From: Acidobacteriota bacterium
GTDB lineage: Bacteria > Acidobacteriota > Polarisedimenticolia > JAPUKU01
Length of the DNA stretch: 56,242 bases
Assembly (NCBI GenBank): GCA_027295505.1
Contig: JAPUKU010000056.1
Span: 1-56,242 of the forward strand
Reading direction: 5' to 3'
A model generated the notes under the pieces. The model had not been told where the DNA came from, did no database searches, and saw only the letters and a list, made by a program, of their open reading frames with translations. This document shows, piece by piece, positions 1-14,338 of this stretch (position 1 is its first letter; each line of letters opens with the position of its first letter). The position numbers were made by a program, and so were the translations under genes.

Positions 1-1
1 C

Positions 2-1396
2 GCCGCCCTCATGCTCTCCAGCCTGAGCCTGGGGGGGTGCATGCCATTCCATCGCCTCAAGATGAAAGAAGTACACCATGATTCGGCGCAGCGGGAGACG
101 CGCAATCCAGTCATCCTCCTGCACGGTTTCATGGGCTCCAAGCTGCACCATGTGCGCACAAAGCGTTCAGCCTGGGGCCGGGTACGCAACCTGTTCTGGA
201 AGAGCAGGGGTGATGACCTGGCTCTGCCCATCGATCAGGAACCCCTCTTGGCCAACCGCGACAATCTGGTGCCGTACGAGATTTGCGACAGCGTAGGCGG
301 CATCGACTTCTACAGCCCGATCGTGCGGGCGCTGCGCGAAGTCGCCGGCTACGATATCGGTGACATCGAACACCCGCATCCCGGCGAGAACCTCTACGTC
401 TTCGCTTACGACTGGCGGCGGGACAACGTCGAGAGTGCCCAGGCACTGGGCGAGGCGATCGAGCGCATCGTCCAGGCCCACGGCCGCCCGGACATGAAAA
501 TCGACCTGTTGGCCCACTCGATGGGCGGCCTGGTGGCGCGCTACTACGTCGCCTACGGAACTGAGGATGTGCTGGATCAGGATCCCCTGCCCGCTCCGTC
601 GTATGCCGGTGCCCACAACATCGACAAGATCATCCTGATCGGCACGCCGAACGAAGGCTCCTTGACGGCGTTCCGGGTCATGCATCTGGGAATTACGCGA
701 TCGCTGTCCCCGGAGGCACTCTTCACGATGCCCTCCATCTACCAGCTCTTCCCCGATCGGGAGGCACGACCCTTTGTCGACGCGGAGGGCAATGTTCTGC
801 CCATCAGCCTGTCAGATGCCGACAACTGGGTCAAATATGGTTGGTCGGCCTACCAGCCTCACATTCTGGCCGAGATGCGCTCCAAGCTCCCCCGGCGGCA
901 TCGCAAGTCGGCGGAATCGTTCCAGAGAATGCGTGAGCAGATGCATGCATTCCTGGGCGCCGCGCTCGAGCGCGCCGATCGATTCCACAATGCGCTGAGC
1001 CAGGCCAACGGCCACCAGGCTGGCATCCGGCTCTACACTTTCGGAAGCGACTGCATCCCCACCCAGGCACGCGCCGTGCTCCAGGAGGAAGGCGGGGTCT
1101 GGAAGCTTGCGTTTTCGGTGGAGGCAGCGCGCACCGATCCCCAGCACACGGACCGGGTCCGCGACCTGCTTTTCATGCCGGGCGACGGCTCGGTCACCCT
1201 GGCCAGCCTCATGGACCAGGACCCCACGGCTCCTCCGGGCTCCAAGCCATCGCTGCCAGTTGAACAGACGGTGTTTCTTTGCGCGCAGCACGGTTTTCTG
1301 ACGCGTAACCCGGTCTTCCAGAACAACCTGTTCCACGTCCTGGCGAACGGGCCGGCACATCCGGAGGGGGAGACGCACCCCCTCGCTTCCCGGTAG
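2..1396 (+). CDS. LCAT/PGAP1-like alpha/beta-hydrolase lipoprotein (5' end outside window)
   Basis: Serine hydrolase of the lecithin:cholesterol acyltransferase/PGAP1-like group, probably acting on lipids or esters in the envelope. An early LLHGFMGS segment gives the oxyanion-hole region, AHSMGGL carries the nucleophile serine (GxSxG), GDGSVTLAS near residue 390 fits the acid, and QHGFLTRNP near the C-terminus fits the histidine. The first ATG lies at 11, but the frame is open to the window edge (AALMLSSLSLGGC). That looks like the end of a lipoprotein signal peptide with lipobox L-G-G-C, so the true start is probably upstream and the product membrane-anchored. Substrate is unknown. The symporter gene follows after 13 nt and may be cotranscribed. 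Confidence 0.8.
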   Translation, partial: AALMLSSLSLGGCMPFHRLKMKEVHHDSAQRETRNPVILLHGFMGSKLHHVRTKRSAWGRVRNLFWKSRGDDLALPIDQEPLLANRDNLVPYEICDSVGGIDFYSPIVRALREVAGYDIGDIEHPHPGENLYVFAYDWRRDNVESAQALGEAIERIVQAHGRPDMKIDLLAHSMGGLVARYYVAYGTEDVLDQDPLPAPSYAGAHNIDKIILIGTPNEGSLTAFRVMHLGITRSLSPEALFTMPSIYQLFPDREARPFVDAEGNVLPISLSDADNWVKYGWSAYQPHILAEMRSKLPRRHRKSAESFQRMREQMHAFLGAALERADRFHNALSQANGHQAGIRLYTFGSDCIPTQARAVLQEEGGVWKLAFSVEAARTDPQHTDRVRDLLFMPGDGSVTLASLMDQDPTAPPGSKPSLPVEQTVFLCAQHGFLTRNPVFQNNLFHVLANGPAHPEGETHPLASR

Positions 1397-2752
1397 ATTC
1401 CCGCCCATCGTGATCTACCTCACCTCCATACTCGTGTATCTGGGTGTCCTGGTCATCTTGGCCGCGATACTCAGCCGGCGGGTGCGGAACCAGGACGACT
1501 TCATGGTCGCCGGCCGCAAGCTGGGCGCCGGTGTGCTCGTGGGCACTCTTCTGGCAACCTGGATGGGCTCCGGCAGCCTGCTCGGTGCGGCAGGTCTTGC
1601 GTACCGGGAAGGATTCGCCGCCCTGTGGTTCTCGGCTGGCGCATGGATCGGGATCGGGCTGCTCTATTTCGTGGCGGCTCGTGCCAGGCGCCTGGCGCTG
1701 TTCACGGTTCCGGATCTGCTGGAGCTCCGCTACCACGTGGCCGCGCGCGTCCTCGGCACGATCACCACAGTGGTTGCCTACACGGCCATCACCTCGTATC
1801 AGTTCCGCGCCGGCGGGGCAGTGCTCGCTATGACTACCGGCCTGGATGCGGAGGCTGGAATGATCATCACCGCGCTGTTTGTCATCACCTTCACGGCCCT
1901 GGCCGGGATGCTGTCGGTGGCTTATACCGATCTGGTGAATGGTGCGGTGATGACCGGAGGCATGGTGATCGTCTTTCCGATCCTGTTGAGCAAAGCGGGT
2001 GGCTGGTCAGGGGTAGTCGCCTCCCTGCCCGCATCCCACTTCAGCCTGTTCGGAAATCTCACCTGGGTCGAGGCGATCGCCTACATGCTGCCGGCCATGT
2101 TGTTGCTGCTGGGCGAGGCGAACATGTATCAGCGCTTCTTCTCGGCCCGAAGCGAGTCCACCGCCCGGCGGGCTGTCGCCTTCTGGATTGTCGGTCTTGT
2201 GGGCATCGAGCTTGTGCTGGCCTGCACGGCGATCGTCGGTAGCGCCCTCTACCCAGAGCTGGGCGATCCCTCGGCTGCCGCCGCGGGCGCTCTGCCGATC
2301 GGAGTCAAGAACGCCAGCGAGACCATTCTTCTTTACTCGATCCGCCACGGGCTGCCCGTGGCCCTGGGCTGTCTACTTCTGGCCGCGGCCGTGAGCATGA
2401 TCGTATCAACGGCCGACTCCTTCCTGCTGGTCCCTTCGACCAACCTGGCAAGGGATGTGTATCAGCGCTTCCTGAGGCCCCGGGCGACTCCCCGGGAAAT
2501 TCTCATCGTGTCGCGCGTACTGGTGGTGCTGTTGGGGTTGGCGGCCTACGTACAGCTGCGCTTTTTTTCCGGCATCCTGGAGGCCGCCATGTACGCCTAC
2601 ACGATGTACGGCGCCGGCCTCACGCCGGCGATCCTGGCCGCCTTTTTCTGGAAACGCGCCACGCCGGCCGGGGGCGTGGCCTCGATCGCCGGCGGCATGT
2701 TGGTAACGCTGGGCTGGGAGCTCGGGGGCGGCACGGCAATCGGCCCCACGGT

Positions 2753-8230
<5,478 letters not shown>

Positions 8231-8397
8231 TGGGGTGGGGTGAAACTGTTATGGTATAGTGCGTTTTCTGAAGCGTCAAGAACGGACTTCCAGCTCATTT
8301 CCGTGTCCTACCTCGCAGTCATCGGTGGCTTGTCGCTCACGCCCCCCGCCGAAAGCCAGGATCCGCAGCCGATCGTGCTCGAACAGGTCGTTAGGCC

Positions 8398-9819
8398 ATG
8401 AGACGCACCAAGATAGTGGCCACGATCGGACCGGCGAGCCGGGAGCTCAAGACATTGCGGGCGCTCATCGAGGCCGGCACCGACGTGGTGCGGCTGAACT
8501 TTTCGCATGGGAAACCCGCTGATCATGCACGCATAATCCAGCGTGTCCGTCGCCTGTCCCGGACGCTGGGGCGACACGTGGCTATCCTCCAGGATCTCCA
8601 GGGACCCAAGATCCGTATCGGCCGCCTGCGGAGCAGCAAGGTGGACATCCGGGCCGGCTCCCGCCTGGTCATCACCTCACGTCGCGTCGTCGGCCACGCC
8701 CGCCTGCTTCCCACGAACTACCGGAAACTACCGCTGGAGGTGAAATCCGGGGATCGTGTTCTTCTGGATGACGGACACATCCAGCTCAGGGTGGTCTCCG
8801 TATCCGGAACCGAGATCCACTGCCGCGCCGTGGAGGGCGGTACTGTACAGGAGGGCAAGGGGATCAACCTGCCTGGCGTGAAACTCTCCGCCCCCGCTCT
8901 CACCGAGAAAGACCGGACCGATGTGCTCATGGGAGCACGGCTCGGGGTGGACTATGTGGCGCTTTCTTTTGTGAGACGAGCCCAGGATCTGCACTCACTG
9001 CGACGCCTGCTGCATGGACAGGGACTGGACACTCCCATCATCGCCAAGATCGAGAAGCCGGAGGCGGTGCAGAACCTGGAAGAGATCCTGCAGGCCGCAG
9101 ACGGTGCCATGGTTGCGCGTGGCGATCTCGGGGTGGAGATGCCTCCGGAGGAGGTACCGCTGGTTCAGAAGCACGTCGTGGAGAGAGGCCGGGTCACGGG
9201 TAAACCGGTGATCACGGCCACCCAGATGCTCGACTCGATGCGATTCAATCCGCGCCCCACCCGGGCCGAGTCCTCAGATGTGGCCAACGCGGTGTTTGAC
9301 GGTGCGGACGCCCTCATGCTGTCTGGAGAGACCGCGGACGGCCGCTACCCGGTGGAGTCGGTGGCCATGATGGAGCGCATCATCCGAAAGGTAGAACCCG
9401 CCGTGCTGCGGAGCGCAGCCGAAGAACCTTTCGAGCAAGGAGTGGAAGTCGCGGAGAGCCTGGCCGATGCGGCCTGCCGCGTCGCGCGCGCCTCGGGAGC
9501 CCGCGGCATCGTAGCCCTGACCGTAACTGGCATGGCCGCGCGATTGATCTCCAGCTTTCGCCCGCCGGTCCCGGTATTCGCGCTGTCACCCGAGGAAAAA
9601 ACAGTGCGTCAGCTGGCCCTGTTCTGGGGAGTGCGCCCGCTGCTGACACGCAGACGGCAGAGCTTCGAGCATCTTCTGGATGAAATGGAGCGGCGTCTCA
9701 CGGCCGAGGGATTGGTCACCGTCGGTGAGTCGGTGGTCGTGCTCACCGGACTGCCGTTCGGCCCCGGAGCGACCACCAACCTCCTCAAAGTCCACCGTAT
9801 CGCACCGGCTCGACGCTGA
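8398..9819 (+). CDS. pyk: pyruvate kinase
   Basis: Catalyses phosphoenolpyruvate + ADP to pyruvate + ATP, the last step of glycolysis, in the cytoplasm. 473 residues is normal for the family. The N-terminus RRTKIVATIGPAS, LNFSHG, the K-bearing IIAKIEKPEAV segment, the MVARGDLGVEMP motif and KPVITATQMLDSM are all present and intact, so the enzyme should be active. The C-terminal regulatory domain is complete. The ATG at 8398 gives the standard N-terminus. It converges on rho with only 9 nt between stops. The leader is divergent from uvrA and carries a TATAGT at 8255-8260. Confidence 0.97.
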   Translation: MRRTKIVATIGPASRELKTLRALIEAGTDVVRLNFSHGKPADHARIIQRVRRLSRTLGRHVAILQDLQGPKIRIGRLRSSKVDIRAGSRLVITSRRVVGHARLLPTNYRKLPLEVKSGDRVLLDDGHIQLRVVSVSGTEIHCRAVEGGTVQEGKGINLPGVKLSAPALTEKDRTDVLMGARLGVDYVALSFVRRAQDLHSLRRLLHGQGLDTPIIAKIEKPEAVQNLEEILQAADGAMVARGDLGVEMPPEEVPLVQKHVVERGRVTGKPVITATQMLDSMRFNPRPTRAESSDVANAVFDGADALMLSGETADGRYPVESVAMMERIIRKVEPAVLRSAAEEPFEQGVEVAESLADAACRVARASGARGIVALTVTGMAARLISSFRPPVPVFALSPEEKTVRQLALFWGVRPLLTRRRQSFEHLLDEMERRLTAEGLVTVGESVVVLTGLPFGPGATTNLLKVHRIAPARR

Positions 9820-9828
9820 AGCGACCGT

Positions 9829-11301
9829 TCAGCGGCGGCTGCTGCGGACAGGCGTAGTGTTCATGGAAGCAAGGAAGTCGGCGTTCGTCTTGCTCTTGCG
9901 CATATTATCGAGGAGAAGCTCCATGCTCTCGGCCGGCGAGAGCTGATCCAGCACCTTTCGAAGCACCCAGATCCGCTGCAGATCCGAACTCTCGATCAGC
10001 AACTCCTCCTTGCGGGTGCCCGACCTGGCAATGTCAATGGCCGGGAAGACCCTTCGATCAGCAAGCTTTCGGTCCAGGTTGATCTCCATGTTGCCGGTTC
10101 CCTTGAACTCCTCGAAGATCACGTCGTCCATGCGACTGCCCGTGTCAATCAGGGCCGTGGCCATGATCGTCAAGCTGCCTCCGTCCTCAATGTTACGCGC
10201 CGCGCCGAAGAACCGTTTCGGCCGCTGGAGAGCATTGGCGTCCACACCGCCGGACAGCACCTTGCCGCTCGGCGGCACAATGGTGTTGTAGGCGCGCGCC
10301 AAGCGCGTGATGCTGTCGAGGAGAATTACCACATCGCGTTGGTGCTCCACCAACCGCTTGGCTTTCTCGATCACCATCTCGGCGACCTGTACGTGGCGGG
10401 TGGCGGGCTCGTCAAAGGTTGAAGAGATGACCTCCCCCTTGACGGAGCGTTCCATATCGGTGACTTCTTCCGGGCGTTCGTCGATGAGCAGCACAATGAG
10501 CGCCACTTCGGGGTGGTTGGCGCTGAGACTGTGGGCAATCGCCTGGAGCAACATGGTCTTTCCGGTCCGGGGTGGCGCCACGATGAGCCCGCGTTGCCCC
10601 TTACCGATCGGAGTCAGCAGATCCATGATGCGAGCCGACTGATTCTCGTTGGGGCCCTCCAGCTGGAGGCGTTCCTGCGGATAAAGGGGCGTGAGGTTGT
10701 CGAAGAACACACGCTTCTGCGAGCCCTCAGGTTCCTCGAGGTTCACCGCCTCCACTTTCAGGAGAGCAAAGTAGGACTCGCCCGACTTGGGCGAACGCAC
10801 CTGTCCGGAGACCGTATCGCCTGTGCGAAGGCTAAAGCGGCGTATCTGAGATGGGGAGACGTAGATATCGTCAGGGCTGGGCAGATAGTTGTACTCCGGT
10901 GCGCGCAGGAAGCCGTAGCCGTCTGGCAGCACCTCCAGCACGCCTTCCGAGAAGATGCGCCCCTCACGCTCGGCCTGGGCCTTGAGGACATGGAAGATCA
11001 GATCCTGGCGTCTCACACCGGCCGCTGAGCCGACGCCCAGGTCCTGTGCCACGGCGCTCAGGTCACTCAGGCTCATGTGCTTGAGTTCCTTGAGGTTCAG
11101 TGCACCGTTCTTGGCCTTCGTCGCCGCCTCACCGGGCTTCAGCACCGTCGCTACATCGGCAGAGGCTGCAGGAGTTGCAGGGGCAAGTGCAGGGGCGGAG
11201 GGTAGGCTCCTGTCGGGGGCGGACCGGCTCTGCTCTGCCGCACCCCGCGGGCGTCTCGGGCCCCGACGGTCTGTGTTGGGTCGATTGTCTTCGAACTGAA
11301 T
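9829..11301 (-). CDS. rho: transcription termination factor Rho, probable ATT start
   Basis: Hexameric RNA-dependent ATPase/helicase that terminates transcription. The Rho_N and cold-shock RNA-binding region ([19 protein letters not shown], then GYGFLR), the P-loop PPRTGKTML, Walker [17 protein letters not shown] and the C-terminal arginine-finger region are intact. The only GTG/ATG near the domain is GTG at 11145 (438 aa), which has no ribosome-binding site. The frame stays open another 52 codons to ATT at 11299-11301, which sits 8 nt after a perfect AGGAGG (11310-11315). That start gives 490 aa with an Arg/Pro/Ala-rich low-complexity N-terminus, common in long Rho proteins. I chose the ATT start by this inference; the Rho identity itself is certain. 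Confidence 0.93.
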   Translation of the reverse strand: MQFEDNRPNTDRRGPRRPRGAAEQSRSAPDRSLPSAPALAPATPAASADVATVLKPGEAATKAKNGALNLKELKHMSLSDLSAVAQDLGVGSAAGVRRQDLIFHVLKAQAEREGRIFSEGVLEVLPDGYGFLRAPEYNYLPSPDDIYVSPSQIRRFSLRTGDTVSGQVRSPKSGESYFALLKVEAVNLEEPEGSQKRVFFDNLTPLYPQERLQLEGPNENQSARIMDLLTPIGKGQRGLIVAPPRTGKTMLLQAIAHSLSANHPEVALIVLLIDERPEEVTDMERSVKGEVISSTFDEPATRHVQVAEMVIEKAKRLVEHQRDVVILLDSITRLARAYNTIVPPSGKVLSGGVDANALQRPKRFFGAARNIEDGGSLTIMATALIDTGSRMDDVIFEEFKGTGNMEINLDRKLADRRVFPAIDIARSGTRKEELLIESSDLQRIWVLRKVLDQLSPAESMELLLDNMRKSKTNADFLASMNTTPVRSSRR

Positions 11302-11309
11302 GGTCTTAT

Positions 11310-11315
11310 CCTCCT
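11310..11315 (-). promoter_or_regulatory. perfect Shine-Dalgarno deciding the rho ATT start
   Basis: AGGAGG on the minus strand, followed by ATAAGACC and then ATT CAG TTC. The 8-nt spacer is ideal for initiation at ATT 11299-11301. No ATG, GTG or TTG occurs at this spacing in any frame. Confidence 0.65.
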
Positions 11316-11461
11316 ACGGGATTGGGTGGATCTGGGTAACCAGCCCACCCGATTTTGAAGGGTCTGATGTCAAGCAGCGAGAAATGTCATCTCGGTGACG
11401 AAATCACCTCAGTAGGTGCCAGGGAATATGCTTGAAAAAACGATTTTAAGGTTGGAATCGC

Positions 11462-11491
11462 TTAACGGCGCTCTCGGTGGGCGCGGCCCAT
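11462..11491 (-). other. possible 9-codon Arg-rich leader ORF in the rho 5' UTR
   Basis: ATG GGC CGC GCC CAC CGA GAG CGC CGT TAA, encoding MGRAHRERR, lies inside the predicted rho leader, with GAGAG just upstream as a weak ribosome site. E. coli rho also has a leader ORF. This one is too short to separate from chance and is recorded as a candidate only. Confidence 0.2.
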
Positions 11492-11585
11492 ACTCTCAAC
11501 ACCTGGTATTCAGGAGCTGAACTTCTCCAATGGCTCTGCTGGGACCGTGCTCGATAAACGCTAAATGAGGGAACCTTCAAAAAGC

Positions 11586-11614
11586 ACTATAAGCATACCG
11601 TCGGGTAATGTCAA
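11586..11614 (-). promoter_or_regulatory. sigma-70-type promoter for rho with a long leader
   Basis: Minus strand TTGACA (11609-11614), 17-nt spacer, TATAGT (11586-11591), which is close to consensus. Predicted transcription start is near 11579, giving a leader of about 280 nt before rho. A long leader fits the autogenous control of rho known in enteric bacteria. The -35 overlaps the end of the upstream small gene. Confidence 0.6.
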
Positions 11615-11925
11615 CCCCCAGCACTCCGCCGCGTGCCTGAGAGGTCATGCAACACCTCCCGGTAATCGCGCGCGTTCAGATGCAGGAGAAGAATAGCCGA
11701 ATCCAACGTGTCCCGCCACAACGGCTGTAAATCTGGGCTGCACTGGGGTTTGAGAGCCCGCAAAGTGCGCAGGGCTCTTCCCATTCGCCGGCGGTGCTCC
11801 TGCCGGATCAACCGCAATTGTGCCTGAAACTTGGCAGACGGTGCGCTGGATGCCAGCATTCGCTTCAGCTCCCGCACCTTCACGGCCAGTGTCGGGAACG
11901 GAATGAGAGAGGGTGAGCACTCCAT
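11611..11925 (-). CDS. small hypothetical protein, helical and basic
   Basis: 104 residues, unrecognised. A weak AGAGGG site precedes the ATG. The sequence is Leu/Arg-rich with heptad-like spacing (VKVRELKRMLASS, FQAQLRLIRQEHRRRMGRALRTLRAL) and no signal peptide, so a small helical or coiled-coil cytoplasmic protein is likely. It lies 38 nt downstream of the NodB deacetylase on the same strand and directly before the rho promoter. It could be a chance frame, but the length, start context and lack of any competing gene favour a real gene. Confidence 0.45.
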   Translation of the reverse strand: MECSPSLIPFPTLAVKVRELKRMLASSAPSAKFQAQLRLIRQEHRRRMGRALRTLRALKPQCSPDLQPLWRDTLDSAILLLHLNARDYREVLHDLSGTRRSAGG

Positions 11926-11963
11926 ACCCTCTCTTTACGGCGACCTCCTCTTGCCGTCAAGGC

Positions 11964-12908
11964 CTATCGCTCCCTTTTCGAGCGCTTGGCGCCCTGGGCC
12001 TGTGAGACCTCCTTGACCCGCGTGGCTACCTCCTCGCCCGTGGCGAACCAAACGGCCGGAAAACCTCTCGTCCAGGCCAGGAACTCATCCAGCATTTTTA
12101 TGCGGGCGGGCCTGCCGATGAACTGAGGATGCAGCGTCAGATTAAAGTATCCTCCCTCCTCATAAGCAGCCTCGAAACCTTCCTTCCATAGAAGCGCCAC
12201 CGAGGCGGCGGATACGAGAGGTTTGTTCCAAGATTCCTCATCGAACCAGAAGTGTGCGGCATCATCCAGCACCCAGGACACCGGCAACTCCACCAACCCC
12301 CGTGGCTCGTGATGCACGTACGGCAGGTCGGAGTCCATCAGGTTGCTCGAGTAAAGGAAGCCTTCCTGGGCCACCAGTCCGAGGGTCGAGTCACTCAGAG
12401 CCCAGGACGGCGCACGATATCCGACCACGGTGGCACCGGTGATCTTTTGGAGCACCTCACGACTTTCGCGCAGCAGGCGTAGTTCCTCGTCCCTCTCCAG
12501 TGCCGACGGCGATTCATGGCGCACACCGTGAGCGCCCAACTCGTGGCCAGCAGCAACGATGGACCTGGCTACCTCGGGATACGTCTCGGCAATCCAGCTG
12601 GGCATGAAGAAGGTCCCCCGCAAGCGGTGACGTTCGAGCAGTTCCAGGATTTTCGGGACAGCGCTCTGCGGCCCGTAGCGGCCATGCGAAAGGGATCCGG
12701 GCGGGGCTTTCTGTGTTGCAGGATCTTCCCACCACACGGTCTCACCATCGACATCGAAGGTGACGGTCAGCGCCGCAATTTTTCCGTCCGGCCACAGAGG
12801 TGCTGCAGGCTCTGGCGCCGCCACCGCCAGGCTCGCGAGGCCCGAAAGAGCACCTGCCACCGCCAGCGGCATCCGTCTGCCTGTCCATCTCACCATCCAG
12901 TCTCGCAT
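11964..12908 (-). CDS. secreted NodB-fold polysaccharide deacetylase
   Basis: 314-residue exported carbohydrate deacetylase with an N-terminal signal peptide (RRMPLAVAGALSGLASLAVAA). The NodB motifs are visible: TFDVDGE (catalytic base and metal Asp), the His metal pair in AHGVRHESP, YRAPSW, and LTLHPQF near the C-terminus. The arrangement TFDVDGE / RAPSWALSD / GFLYSSNLMDSDLPY resembles the Helicobacter PgdA and allantoinase-PuuE-like branch rather than classical chitin deacetylases. The substrate may therefore be peptidoglycan or another N-acyl compound in the periplasm. The C-terminus is a basic tail. Confidence 0.85.
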   Translation of the reverse strand: MRDWMVRWTGRRMPLAVAGALSGLASLAVAAPEPAAPLWPDGKIAALTVTFDVDGETVWWEDPATQKAPPGSLSHGRYGPQSAVPKILELLERHRLRGTFFMPSWIAETYPEVARSIVAAGHELGAHGVRHESPSALERDEELRLLRESREVLQKITGATVVGYRAPSWALSDSTLGLVAQEGFLYSSNLMDSDLPYVHHEPRGLVELPVSWVLDDAAHFWFDEESWNKPLVSAASVALLWKEGFEAAYEEGGYFNLTLHPQFIGRPARIKMLDEFLAWTRGFPAVWFATGEEVATRVKEVSQAQGAKRSKRER

Positions 12909-12941
12909 CTCACCTCCCGGTTGATGCCAGGTTCACCTCGG

Positions 12942-12971
12942 GTGACGCCCGGCGCATGGTTCTGCTATTAT
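12942..12971 (+). promoter_or_regulatory. candidate promoter for the DUF1704 gene
   Basis: GTGACG (12942-12947), 18-nt spacer, TATTAT (12966-12971). The -10 ends 8 nt before an ATG at 12980, so the transcript would start almost at the first codon of the 9-codon leader ORF. Confidence 0.4.
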
Positions 12972-12979
12972 CCTCGCAG

Positions 12980-13009
12980 ATGTTCGAGGTTTTCGTCCGC
13001 ACCTCATGA
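12980..13009 (+). CDS. 9-codon leader ORF coupled to the DUF1704 gene
   Basis: Encodes MFEVFVRTS. Its TGA (13007-13009) overlaps the ATG of the next gene (13006-13008) in an ATGA junction, the usual geometry for stop-restart translation. The ATG is about 8 nt from a TATTAT box, so it would be read as a nearly leaderless mRNA. The downstream ATG has no Shine-Dalgarno of its own, which makes coupling a reasonable way to start it. Alternatively translation may start directly at 13006. Confidence 0.35.
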   Translation: MFEVFVRTS

Positions 13010-14304
13010 GATCGCGGGCCCGGCTCCGGCGTCTGCTGCGCGACTGCTCACAGGCAATCGTGCGGGCGCAAAAGCCCATCCGCATCTTGTCGGCCCTGCA
13101 CTGGCCCAACTCGGTGCAGGAGGTGTTCTTCCGTCACCGGGCCCGCAGGCTGCCGCACCACGATTACCCGCCCTTACGGTTCGCCCCCCGGGGAAAGCTA
13201 CGGGAGTTTCAGGATATCCGATCGAAGTTGGATGGTCACGACCCCCTCCAGCGGATCCTGATCGACACCTGCAACTCTTACCTATGCTGTGTGCGAATGC
13301 TTCAGCATATCGGCACCGCCGATTTTTACAAATACTCCCGGGATCTGTATGGATCCTCCAATGACCTGTTCGTGGACGGCCGGACCACGAACCTCGAGCT
13401 CGCTCAACATTTCGACCGGATGCTCGCCGGTTTCACGGGTTCCGACATCGGCGAGCACATTTCTTCGCGCTACTCAGCCGAACAGGCTGCCCAGCTCCTC
13501 CAGCGGCGGCTGCGGCGATACTTCAGGGACTCTCGGGTGAAAGTGCAGGTGTCGAACAAACTCACGGCCAATGCGGCGGCCGGCTCCACCACGATTAAGA
13601 TCAAGCGTGGAAGAATGTTCAGCGGCCGAGCCATCGAGCAACTCGAGCACCACGAGGGGCACGTCCACGTCGGCACGACCATGAACGGGCGGCACCAGCC
13701 AGTTCTCAAGTTTCTCGGCAAGGGCGCGCCCCGAACCACTAAATATCAGGAAGGGCTGGCCGTTTTCAGCGAGTTCATGAGCCAGACCATGGATTTGCAA
13801 CGCCTGCGTTCCCTTACCGACCGCATCATCGCCATCGAGATGGCGGAGCAGGGAGCGGACTTCATCGATCTGTATCATTACTTTCTGGACCGCGGCCATG
13901 GGCCGGAGCAGGCCTTTGACAATGCGCGGCGAGTGACTCGGGGAGGGCTCGTCCAGGGCCACGCGCCCTTCACCAAGGATATCTGTTACCTCGATGGAGT
14001 CATTCGAGTCTGGAACTTCATCCGCGTGGCTATCAAGATGCACCGACCCGAGTTCGTGCGTTTCCTGTTTGTCGGCAAGCTGACCCTCGAAGATGTGCCC
14101 ATTCTCGTTCACAAGAGCCAGGAAGACTTAGTCAACCCGCCGCAACATGTCCCGCCCTGGATCAAGGACATGCATTTCATGGCCGCCTCCATGAGCCTTT
14201 CCACGTTCCTCAACCGGATTCAGCTAGATGCGGTCGAACGGTACTACGATCGGGTCTTCCGCGAGGCTCTCAGCGGCGGAGAGCGCTCCCCCGGCGGTCA
14301 CTGA
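13006..14304 (+). CDS. DUF1704 (QEGLA-motif) putative zinc metallopeptidase, MATCAP-like
   Basis: 432-residue protein of the DUF1704 family, recognised by YQEGLAVFSEFMS and the segments LEHHEGHVH and KDICYLDGVIRVWNF. HEGHVH is an HExxxH zinc motif, and the Glu of QEGLA about 40 residues later fits a third ligand. Eukaryotic members (MATCAP/KIAA0895L) are tubulin tyrosine carboxypeptidases using the same HExxxH motif; bacterial members have no established substrate. No signal peptide is seen, so it is cytoplasmic. It converges on the MsbA-like exporter with a 34-nt gap. Confidence 0.8.
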   Translation: MRSRARLRRLLRDCSQAIVRAQKPIRILSALHWPNSVQEVFFRHRARRLPHHDYPPLRFAPRGKLREFQDIRSKLDGHDPLQRILIDTCNSYLCCVRMLQHIGTADFYKYSRDLYGSSNDLFVDGRTTNLELAQHFDRMLAGFTGSDIGEHISSRYSAEQAAQLLQRRLRRYFRDSRVKVQVSNKLTANAAAGSTTIKIKRGRMFSGRAIEQLEHHEGHVHVGTTMNGRHQPVLKFLGKGAPRTTKYQEGLAVFSEFMSQTMDLQRLRSLTDRIIAIEMAEQGADFIDLYHYFLDRGHGPEQAFDNARRVTRGGLVQGHAPFTKDICYLDGVIRVWNFIRVAIKMHRPEFVRFLFVGKLTLEDVPILVHKSQEDLVNPPQHVPPWIKDMHFMAASMSLSTFLNRIQLDAVERYYDRVFREALSGGERSPGGH

Positions 14305-14338
14305 GAGGTCGCTGAGCACGGATCGCACGCCGTTCGAC

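Noticed and set aside
8239-8401. 54-codon frame from GTG 8239 ending in ATGA at the pyk start
   Set aside because: It overlaps the likely promoter region between uvrA and pyk, and the peptide shows no recognisable feature. The ATGA overlap alone is not enough evidence.
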